From assembly GCA_013054445.1 (NCBI GenBank), contig JAAMPI010001809.1, positions 1 through 10,324 of the forward strand: a stretch of 10,324 bases of DNA, read 5' to 3'. Position numbers and translations under genes: made by a program. How positions within the stretch are numbered: position 1 is the first letter of the stretch; each line of letters begins with the position of its first letter. The notes beneath the pieces are model-generated. The model ran no database searches. It saw only the letters and a program-made list of their open reading frames with translations, and was not told where the DNA came from. This document shows, piece after piece, positions 1 to 7,024 of this stretch. The DNA is from Cudoniella acicularis. Taxonomy: Eukaryota > Ascomycota > Leotiomycetes > Helotiales > Helotiaceae.

Positions 1-399
1 AAATTTGGGGATGAAGGAAGAGGCCTCTACTAAGTAATCTTGTCGAAGGAAAGGATTTATGAAAATCTAAAGTATACGCTTATACTGTGTAAATATTTGC
101 GGGAATAACCTCAATTGTGTCAGTTTTATCTTTCTGGGCGATTTTGGACAATAATCAGGTGCCTGGTGGAAAGAGAAGTGGGGTGCTGGACGGTATCGCA
201 ATAGTGGCAATAAAGTGGCAAAATAGCTAATGAACCGGGGGGAGGATAGTACTTACTTCCTCTCTACCCAAACAGGTGTCTTTGCCTACGTTCTGGCCAG
301 TGCACCTAAAAGCCCTGCACCGCCCGAAGTATAGTACCTACTCCGTCCTTTTGATAGGTTAGCGGACTAGCGCAAAATATTTAAAGTGGAGCATAAGTG

Positions 400-413
400 A
401 ATTGGCCAATTGG
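400..413. promoter_or_regulatory. Overlapping CCAAT boxes in a 12-bp palindrome
   Basis: AATTGGCCAATT (400-411) is a perfect palindrome, and the next two bases extend it to a further ATTGG. This gives one CCAAT on the + strand (406-410) and two on the - strand (401-405 and 409-413). CCAAT is the site of the fungal HAP/CBF (AnCF) complex. The motif is seen directly; that it acts on VTC4, about 410 bp downstream, is inferred. Confidence 0.4.
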
Positions 414-428
414 GGAGCCCTGTTTTGG

Positions 429-434
429 CACGTT
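429..434 (+). promoter_or_regulatory. CACGTT, possible Pho4/NUC-1-type phosphate element
   Basis: The context GGCACGTTTACGG contains GCACGTTT, which resembles the weaker class of Pho4 site known from yeast PHO promoters. It lies 389 bp upstream of the VTC4 start. Yeast VTC genes belong to the PHO regulon, so a phosphate-response site is plausible here. A 6-bp match can easily occur by chance. Confidence 0.3.
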
Positions 435-612
435 TACGGTTTCCGAGGTAGCACAGACCCACTAAGTTGGAAGTACGAGCCGACTACTCGTGTAGATAGC
501 ATTGTACCAAGGAAATGCCGCCCCACCTGGGCACCACAAAGTTGAGGAAAGCTACGAAGTCAGGTTTTTCTTTCGTCCAATCTTCCCCCCTTCGATACTC
601 TTCTGCAGCTCT

Positions 613-704
613 GTAAGCTCCAAAGGGCTCCAGTATCAGCGCTGAAGGCGAACTTCTGTCGACAATCCGTTAAACTCTGACGACCCCTCCCGTCTCGACC
701 TTAG
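613..704 (+). other. Candidate 5'-leader intron of VTC4
   Basis: GTAAGC at 613-618, a CTGAC branch-like site at 677-681 and CTTAG ending at 704 would make a 92-bp intron, with 24 nt between the branch adenine and the acceptor. It is non-coding, so the reading frame cannot test it. It is longer than the coding introns of this window (46-61 bp). Low-confidence call. Confidence 0.25.
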
Positions 705-822
705 TCTCGTGCACATCTTAGCAACGACCCTCTACATCGTGGGCAGCTCCTCCAGCCCGCACACTTTCTCTATACAATTATTCGGCTATTGCTAGCCCAG
801 AGCAGATTCAGAGCACCTCAAG

Positions 823-3221
823 ATGCGTTTCGGCAAGAAATTGCGGAATTCCGTCTACCAGCCATGGAAGGACCAGTATATGGATTACGCCAAGCTAAAG
901 AGTATGCTGAGGGAGGACGAGGACGACCCTACCTGGACCGAGGATGACGAAAATAAATTCTGCGACGAGACTTTGAATGTACAATTGGAGAAGGTTGCTA
1001 GCTTCCAAGCATCGACATTCAAAGCACTGGAGGATAGGGCAACCAAGGCTGGAGAGAAGCTTCGAGATCTTGCCCCAGAAGAAGGTGCGCTGAAGGGGGA
1101 CATCACAACGGGAAGGTTCAAGGAAATAGAGGAGGAATTGGACGCCATTACGAATGAAACGAAGGAATTGAAGAAGTACAGCAATATCAATTACACGGGA
1201 TTTCTAAAGATTGTCAAAAAGCATGATCGAAAGCGTGGGAATCATTACAAGATCAGGCCAATGGTTCAGCTCCGGCTGTCAAGGCGACCTTTCAACTCGG
1301 AGCAGAGCTATGCTCCGTTGCTCAATAAGCTATCTATGATGTACTACGTCGTCCGCCAGCAGCTGGACGAAACCTCCGAGCCAACTATTGCATCCTCCGA
1401 TGCTCAATCGCAGACACAGAATGGGGAGAGATATGTGGCTTATAAATGTAAAGTACTCGCAATTGGGTAGTACACGACTTGCTAACTGCTGCGTAGTCTG
1501 GGTTCACATGGACAATCTGTTAGAGGTGAGAACATTCATTCTGCGTCGACTGCCGGTCCTCGTGTACAGTGAACAATCCTCAAAAGGTCTCGACTCTCAG
1601 GGTGACCCAACCTTGAATTCCCTGTACTTCGACAATCCCGAATTCTCATTGTATAACCAGAAGGTCGATCGCCAAATTGATACATCCTCGATCAGGATAA
1701 GATGGGCGGGTCAGTTGAAATCAGATCCAGAACTCATTTTTGAACAAAAGACCCTGCATGAGAATGGGACGAGCGAAGAAAAGAAATTTACCATTAAGGA
1801 AAAATATGTTCAACCATTCATCAAGGGCGAATACAAGATGGAGAAAAGCGTGGCAAAAATGGAACGGCAAGGCCAGTCACCGACCAAGATCGAAGAGTTC
1901 AAGAGCGCCGTAGAAAGCATTCAAAAGTGCATACTTGAAAGTGACTTGCAGCCGGTCTTGCGGGCAAATTATACACGAACAGCGTTCCAGAAACCACAAG
2001 ATGATAAAGTTAGAATTTCTATCGACACGCATCTAGCATTCATTCGGGAAGACTCAATTGATCCCGACAGGCCTTGCAGGGCGCCTGAAAATTGGCATAG
2101 GCTCGACATCGATAACAGCGGTATGGAGTACCCGTTTCAAAATATCAATCAAGGAGAAATATCAAGATTCCCTTACGCTGTCTTGGAGATTAAAGTCAAG
2201 GAAGACGGACCTAAGAAGTCACCACAATGGGTCGAAGAATTGATGTCAACCCATCTTGTGCACAAGACACCCCGATTCTCCAAATTTGTTCACGGCGTTG
2301 CAACATTATTCGAGGACAATGTCAACAATTTGCCGTTTTGGTTGAGCGAGGTCGAGACTGATATCCGCAAGGATCCCCAAGCAGCATTTGAGGAAGAAGA
2401 GGAGAGAAAAGCGAGAAAAGCTGAGGAGGAACTTGTCGTGGGTAGCTTTCTCGCAGCTTCAAAGCCAAGCTCGAGTTATAAACCAGCTGTCAGCTCACCG
2501 CTTGGCAAGTCATACATGCAAGAAAGGCTGGCAGCGGAAGAACGAGCTGGTCGTCGAGCAGATTTTGGAAAAGGCAAGGCTCGTGACGATACGGATAATG
2601 CCGGCGAGGAATCAAGTGCTCGTGGTGGTTATGGAACCCTAGCATCCGTCTTTCCATCTTTCTCGTTGTCGAGATATGCTCAAGCACGCCGAGAAAAGAA
2701 CGTTCCACTGCCTCCAGGTGTCACGAAGCCAACTCAACTAATTAAAGACTCGGGGCCCCTTCAGGTTGAGCCAAAGGTCTGGTTAGCAAACGAGCGAACG
2801 TTTCTTAAGTGGCAGCATATTTGCTTCTTAATGGGAGCCTTCGCAATTGTGCTTGCGAATTCCGCAAAAGACAATGGGCTTGCGCTGGCCATGGGTATCA
2901 CGTACCTCGTAGTTGCCATCTTCGCATCATGCTGGGGCTTTTACATGCACCGCACAAGACGTGAAATGATTGTGGCCAGGAGCGGAAAGGACTTTGACAA
3001 CATGATTGGCCCAATGATTGTTAGTTTTGCTTTGGTGATCGCATTGATTTTGAATTTCATTTTCAAGGTAGGCATTCATGCTCTTTTCTTTCGGACCTTA
3101 GTTCACCTGAAGCTAACAAGCCCGCCAGTATCGAGCGGCAGTTGAGAAGTTCGACAGTCCCAACTCAGGAAACTTGACGTCCTACCTGCAGAGAGAGGAC
3201 TGGAAGATCGAGTTGTTATAA
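823..3221 (+). CDS. VTC4: VTC4, vacuolar transporter chaperone subunit 4 (polyphosphate polymerase)
   Basis: The gene has three exons, 823-1447, 1497-3067 and 3129-3221, and encodes 762 aa. VTC4 polymerises the gamma-phosphate of ATP into polyphosphate and passes it into the vacuole as part of the membrane-bound VTC complex. Residues 1 to about 150 form the SPX domain, with the inositol-pyrophosphate pocket basic residues Y22, K26, K129, K132 and K133. Residues about 205-500 form the catalytic tunnel domain: RIR (R275, R277), K293, R381, R392, the LEIKVK strand with metal-binding E439, and RFSK with K471. An acidic-lysine helix (506-520) and a disordered linker follow. The DUF202 membrane domain opens with WLANERTFLKW (637-647) and has three helices near 649-665, 670-692 and 711-731. 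The tail of 30 residues ends in KIELL. Yeast Vtc4 is about 720 aa; the extra length seems to be linker. An in-frame TAG at 793-795 and A at -3 support the start. All catalytic residues I can check are present. Residue equivalences to yeast are from memory of the family. Confidence 0.96.
1448..1496 (+). other. VTC4 intron 1
   Basis: This is a 49-bp phase-1 intron with GTAAAGT donor, GCTAACT branch (1481-1487) and GCGTAG acceptor. Joining T from exon 1 to TC from exon 2 makes Phe209 in the conserved run YKFWVHMDNLLEV. Unspliced, the frame stops at 1468-1470. Confidence 0.96.
3068..3128 (+). other. VTC4 intron 2
   Basis: This is a 61-bp phase-0 intron with GTAGGC donor, GCTAACA branch (3112-3118) and GCCAG acceptor. 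It falls directly after the last membrane helix (LNFIFK) and joins it to YRAAVEKFDSPNSGNL. Retention would give a different 25-residue tail ending at 3145. Confidence 0.92.
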
Positions 3222-3461
3222 AAAGGCGGTCTGTTGTATCAGTAGAAAATAGAAATAAGGGAAATGGGGATGTGGGTACAGGCCATAGGAGCAAGGAAGA
3301 CATACCATCGGGTTGATGAGAGAATGAAAATGCCACGAAGTGGTACAAGCATGACTAGATAGGCAAGGCTTGGGCCATTTCGCCTTGGCTTCGCCACGTC
3401 TTATGAGCATGCCATGGGTTGACGTGTAAATCAAATTTTTTCTAAGTGTATGGTTTTGGGA

Positions 3462-3469
3462 ATCACGTG
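3462..3469 (+). promoter_or_regulatory. ATCACGTG E-box
   Basis: The sequence matches the Cbf1 consensus RTCACRTG and contains the CACGTG core used by Pho4-type bHLH factors. It lies 420 bp upstream of the unknown gene and about 240 bp past the VTC4 stop, so it is more likely to serve the downstream gene. The function is inferred from the motif alone. Confidence 0.35.
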
Positions 3470-3491
3470 TCTCTGCGAGGCTATTGGACCA

Positions 3492-3528
3492 GCATGGGTG
3501 GTTAAACCCATGCCATGTACAGTACATG
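3492..3528. repeat. Two adjacent inverted repeats
   Basis: GCATGGGT (3492-3499) pairs perfectly with ACCCATGC (3506-3513) across a 6-base loop. Directly next to it, CATGTAC-A-GTACATG (3514-3528) is a 15-base odd palindrome. A further CATGGGTT at 3413-3420 can pair with AACCCATG at 3505-3512. These could be factor-binding sites or form a hairpin in a VTC4 3' UTR; the sequence does not decide which. Confidence 0.6.
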
Positions 3529-3793
3529 CATATCATGATCTGCACCTGCTGTTTCTTGCGTGCCCAACAACCACCTCCAGAGTCCAGACACGGTATTAAT
3601 ATGGATACTTGCAACGACGACTCGATTCTTGTCGAGGCAAAAAAACAACCTTAAACCTGCTACCTATTGTAAAATGGTTATCACCAGGAACTTCGGGTGC
3701 TGCCGCCTGAGCAGACTCTTATCCTAACCTTAGTCCCCTGCTGAGACACGACATCTCCGACTCAGCCTCGCATCGACGGCGTCACGGTGCCTT

Positions 3794-3814
3794 CCACCAT
3801 CCACCATCCACCAT
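3794..3814 (+). repeat. (CCACCAT)x3 tandem repeat
   Basis: Three exact 7-bp copies lie 75-95 bp before the start codon of the unknown gene, in its pyrimidine-rich leader. It is probably a simple-sequence tract. No function can be assigned. Confidence 0.85.
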
Positions 3815-3869
3815 CTACCCACGGGTCCTGGGTCCACGACTAAAAGGCTTCAAAGTTGCCGGCGAGAAT

Positions 3870-3902
3870 ATGACTTCAGCAAAGAACCATGAGCGACGCT
3901 AA
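3870..3902 (+). promoter_or_regulatory. Upstream ORF overlapping the start of the unknown gene
   Basis: ATG at 3870 opens a 10-codon frame (MTSAKNHERR) that ends in TAA at 3900-3902, inside the main coding sequence and in another frame. It has A at -3, as does the main ATG at 3889, so scanning ribosomes could use either. If the mRNA includes it, it should lower translation of the main protein. TTCAG at 3875-3879 could instead be the acceptor of a leader intron that removes this ATG, but I found no convincing donor. Confidence 0.5.
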
Positions 3903-6277
3903 ACGACGATTATTCGGCCTCTTTCGCAGCAAGAGCACCACAGGGCGGCCTTCTAAAGAGTCGGTGGACGTGAGTGATCTGTAACCTGTGTGCCACCACA
4001 TGCAGGCTCGTGCTAATAACAAACTTCAGCATGATAAAGATCGTAAATCGCGACGACCATCCACGGCACATTCCTCTTCTCGCAAACGTCCCCCACGATC
4101 GCACAGCGCGCATTCTCCCCATGCAAGATCAAATAGATCAACCACGAGCCATGTCTCTCCGTCGCCTCAACCCCGCCCTATCTTGACGGAATGGCCGCCC
4201 GAAGGGCTCGAACGGGATGGAAGCCTCTCGCAAGGGAAGGCCATGGAGCTTATAGCTGCTGGTGTCCCGGTGTTCAAAGGAGTCAAACATACGATTCCAC
4301 ACGCCTCAAACCAGTTTTATAACCTGTATGCGACTTGTGAAGGGAATGGTGGGGCAGGAAGCGATCGAGGGGATCCGTTCACTGCTGCTTTTACTGCCGA
4401 CTCTTTTCGACTACAAAGTTCGGAGCCTGCAGTATATCCCTGGGAAACGCTGGAACAATCTAGTCTAGCATTTTGTCGCGGGCCTCGGCCGGGTACAGTG
4501 ACTCTCAACCATTGGGTTAGCTTATCAGGGAGTCCGAACCCAGCAATCGAACTTAGGGAGCCTGGTATGAAGCCGCGAGATGTAGATCTCTCAACCATTC
4601 TCGAACGTTTAATATATCTCGAGGGCGGATTTGAAGAAGACTACGAAGATTTGATGTACCAAAACCTATACAAGAAACTCTTGAAAGATCCGGACAGGTT
4701 TACAAATCCTCATAAAGCTATGGAGAAGCAGATCGCAGATCTGATTATTGTGCTATCTCGACACGAGTGGATCGATTTCAGCAGGCCTGAAAACCAAGTT
4801 GTGGCCAAGTTCTTTGCCAATGCTTCCTATACAGATAATGGGCGATATAAGATCTTCTTTCATCAACTGTTGCTAAGCATGGAACTTGATTTCCGGATTC
4901 ATTCAAAACACCATGCTGAATGGGCAAAGGAGAAGTTACTCGCCCAGCTACCGCCATGTATTGCCTGGGATTTGGCTCTTGCTCAGAAGTGGCGCAAGTG
5001 CATGAGTATAGAAAGGTTCAAGACCGGCAGTGATCCCGAGCAAAGTATGTTGAACATTAATCGTTGAGGATTTCGCTAATTTCACTTCAGTAAAATTCCG
5101 TCTCTTCATCAAAAAATCCCAGGTCAAGGCCTTGAGGAGATTTGCCCGAGCTATGAAGTGGCCAAACCTTGCAAAGGTCGACGAAGTACTAAAGGAAAGA
5201 GATCCCGAGGCTAAACGCTTAGAAGATCGAAGTTCAGATGCAATGTCCTATTTTACAGGAATGATCTTACCAGGCGTCACTCTCCCTTGGCTTATCATGA
5301 ATACCCTTATTGATTGCGACGACGACGTCGGAGCCAATGCTCTCGCAGCCTTGACACACATGCAACCCAACAGCGGATTTCAATACAAAGGCACTACATA
5401 CTGGTCTAATACCTCCGTTGTAGGGAAGGTTCTTGCACCGACATGTCAAGAGGTTGGGGGCTGGATAGGTCCAGTTCGTCCTACGCCGGATCTCGAACGC
5501 ATTCAAATAGCACGCGTTCGCCAACGTAGACCAAAGCAGTTCCTCACCATCTTGGACGTCACCAGCATGACGGAACGTTCCGACCCTCTCGGCCCACCAC
5601 CGAAAGAACCAGCCGCAGGTTATCCAATCGGCGAATACCAACTCCTTCTCCCGGATACTGAAGATATGCTCGACACTGTCCGTATTGAGACTTTGACACT
5701 AAAACCGATGTCGTCAACTCCGCCACAAATAAAAGATCTAGGCAAACCACTTACCTTCGACGCAGCGGTACAATTTGCCATCGATGGGCAATCCTGGCCT
5801 CTACGACTCTCCTACGATGTCTCATTTATCTATGGGTACCCATGCTCTCGAGGTCCTCACCCCCTCTTCTTCGACTATGTGTACAAAGCCGTCAAGGTAT
5901 CCGAGATTCTCAAAATCAGAGATTGGGGTGGACTAAATAATCGACGAGGTTCTAGCGTCGGAGCTGGGTCTGGTTTAGGGGGGGCGACCTCGAGCGGAGC
6001 AGGCAATGAAGAGGATGAGGCCGAGAGGGTATTGGTAATTGAGGCGTTTGGGGTTGCTGATAACGAGGTGCTCGCAAGGGCTTGGTGTTCTCACTGGGGC
6101 CTGAGTGCCATCGTTGCTGATATAGAGAAGACCTGGTAAGTCAGATCTTTTCTGATTTCCGGGGATCTGTACTAACGAAGCTGAAATAGCATGGCATGTG
6201 CGATCCGCGAGGCGTACGCTGCCTGCGTGAACGTTGCAATCTTAATTAAGGGGGTTAATACTAACGACGATCCATGA
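3889..6277 (+). CDS. Uncharacterised fungal protein (742 aa, four exons)
   Basis: The exons are 3889-3969, 4030-5044, 5091-6135 and 6190-6277. I do not recognise a named family, so no function is assigned. The N-terminus MSDAKRRLFGLFRSK is basic and could form an amphipathic helix, followed by a Ser/Pro/Arg-rich, probably disordered stretch to about residue 75. A folded body runs from about 78 (ILTEWPPEGL) to 645, broadly helical around 210-420, with a hydrophobic segment LPGVTLPWLIMNTLI near 425-439 that is too short and polar-flanked to be a sure membrane helix. A Gly/Ser-rich acidic loop sits at about 650-677. The C-terminus contains C698, H700, C714, C717 and C726, a possible metal site. 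There is no signal peptide, so a cytoplasmic or membrane-associated location is likeliest. The first exon and start are the weakest parts of the model. The complex exon structure and unbroken frame across three junctions make it a real gene. Confidence 0.85.
3970..4029 (+). other. Unknown gene, intron 1
   Basis: This is a 60-bp phase-0 intron with GTGAGT donor, GCTAATAAC branch (4012-4020) and CTTCAG acceptor. An earlier in-frame acceptor, GCAG ending at 4005, would add eight residues (ARANNKLQ), but would leave only a 36-bp intron without the branch site, so the longer intron is preferred. Unspliced, the frame stops after 31 codons. Confidence 0.85.
5045..5090 (+). other. Unknown gene, intron 2
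   Basis: This is a 46-bp phase-1 intron with GTATGT donor, GCTAATTTC branch region (5075-5083) and CTTCAG acceptor. Splicing joins SDPEQ to IKFRLFIKKSQ and bypasses the stop at 5065-5067. Confidence 0.92.
6136..6189 (+). other. Unknown gene, intron 3
   Basis: This is a 54-bp phase-2 intron with a full GTAAGT donor, ACTAAC branch (6171-6176) and AATAG acceptor. The donor itself supplies TAA in frame, so an unspliced transcript ends EKTW, whereas splicing makes TGC (Cys714) and adds 28 more residues starting MACAIREAYAAC. Confidence 0.92.
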
Positions 6278-6711
6278 AGGCGTATGCGGATGAATATGGT
6301 TAGGAGGTGAAGAAGGCATGACAATACATGATAATGATATGGCTAACGACATGAGCTGGTTGTGGAGTTCAACTACTTAGAATAGGACGACGGCACGGCT
6401 ATGAATTTCTCGGATTTGTTTTATTATTACTTACTTTTAGTTTCTGGTTCTTTTGCCCAAATGGCATAGAATTAACGATTGAATTAAGAATCCAAGATGG
6501 TGATTATTTTCCCAGAAGGCTCAAATGCCATCCAGTTGCTGTCTTGGATGCCGAGTCTTCGAGGTCTTCTAGAGAGCCAGAACTATCTAGCCTTGCCTCC
6601 ATCATTGGTCACAACGCAAAATGGTATGATGTTTGAGGTATTTCAGAGCGGCAAGATATCTGTCTGCTGCTATATTCATTTTTTGTCTCATCTATGCTCG
6701 CTCACTCTCAA

Positions 6712-6727
6712 TGCTTTCATGCTTTCA
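6712..6727. repeat. TGCTTTCA x2 tandem repeat
   Basis: Two exact 8-bp copies lie in the shared 3' intergenic region. No function can be inferred. Confidence 0.8.
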
Positions 6728-6836
6728 TCACTCATCCCTCTAACACCGTATGATGCTTCATTTATATAATATATCGCTTGCTTAAACCGTATTCATGTGT
6801 CCCTTTGCCTCTGGTCCCAAACCCAAACGCCACGCC

Positions 6837-6858
6837 ATGCAAAAATGCAAAATGCAAA
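6837..6858. repeat. ATGCAAA x3 short tandem repeat
   Basis: The run is ATGCAAAA, ATGCAAA, ATGCAAA, read as TTTGCAT repeats on the phosphatase strand. It lies about 170-190 bp past the phosphatase stop, probably in its 3' UTR. It is most likely slippage-derived; an RNA-binding role is possible but unsupported. Confidence 0.8.
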
Positions 6859-7024
6859 ATATGAGTCTGATGATCCCTTTCTCGGGAGTATTAAGTAGCT
6901 GATTCCAGCACCCAAGCTCCATCTGGATGTTCTCCAATCGAGTCTGCTCATGCTTGGTGCCATAATCTGCTGACACCGTACAATATGTTAAATGCCGAGT
7001 AATGCTCCTGCTTATAACCTGTTT

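Larger units (their letters stand above)
1..822 (+). promoter_or_regulatory. VTC4 upstream region (promoter and 5' leader)
   Basis: No gene is supported here on either strand. From 518 to 822 there is no ATG on the + strand, which fits a transcribed leader, and 560-612 is pyrimidine-rich, as is common in fungal promoters. An in-frame TAG at 793-795 closes the frame just before the VTC4 start. Visible elements are an AGTATA/TATACT inverted repeat at 71-86, two AGTGGCAA copies 11 bp apart (203-221), a CCAAT-containing palindrome (400-413), a CACGTT motif (429-434) and a possible 5'-leader intron (613-704). The transcription start cannot be placed from sequence alone. Confidence 0.6.
3222..3888. 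promoter_or_regulatory. Intergenic: VTC4 3' UTR and upstream region of the next gene
   Basis: This stretch separates two tandem + strand genes. I see no convincing gene on either strand; the open frames across it lack any protein character. It contains a weak GGCAAGGC/GCCTTGGC near-inverted repeat (3362-3390), an ATCACGTG E-box (3462-3469), two adjacent palindromes (3492-3528), a pyrimidine-rich leader with a CCACCAT triplet repeat (3794-3814), and a small overlapping upstream ORF (3870-3902). I could not identify a clear polyadenylation signal or TATA box. Confidence 0.6.
6278..7024. other. Convergent 3' intergenic region
   Basis: This region lies between the 3' ends of the unknown gene (+) and the phosphatase gene (-), and should hold both 3' UTRs and polyadenylation sites. 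It is A/T-rich around 6415-6490 and 6760-6775. Open frames at 6497-6769 (+) and 6782-6976 (-) have no domain character and no plausible splice link to either gene. Short repeats are noted separately. I see no RNA gene. Confidence 0.6.

Noticed and set aside
178..183. GTGGGG, a CreA-type SYGGRG match
   Set aside because: The motif is too short and degenerate to mean anything without a second site or conservation.
885..1190. Antisense open frame (101 aa) opposite the VTC4 SPX exon
   Set aside because: Serine-rich shadow of the strongly supported SPX coding frame; no domain or splice signals.
3362..3390. GGCAAGGC/GCCTTGGC hairpin as a terminator
   Set aside because: The arms are imperfect, and nuclear fungal genes do not end at such hairpins.
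3216..3614. 132-aa open frame on the - strand in the VTC4 3' interval
   Set aside because: Composition is rich in Cys, His and Trp without domain character, and it overlaps the palindromes. It looks like chance.
3669..3733. Possible leader intron of the unknown gene (GTAAAA to CCTAACCTTAG)
   Set aside because: Weak donor, and only about 6 nt from the branch adenine to the acceptor. It would also not remove the upstream ATG at 3870.
3988..4029. Start of the unknown protein within intron 1 (the frame is open from 3988)
   Set aside because: The open stretch has no ATG with a good context, and it lies inside an intron with donor, branch and acceptor that joins cleanly to ATG 3889.
6497..6769. 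90-aa open frame on the + strand in the convergent interval
   Set aside because: No recognisable motif, and no donor/acceptor linking it to the unknown gene, whose last exon already ends cleanly at 6277.
6782..6976. 64-aa open frame on the - strand, considered as an extra last exon of the phosphatase
   Set aside because: The phosphatase already has its Q-loop and final helix and a stop at 7025. No canonical donor precedes that stop.
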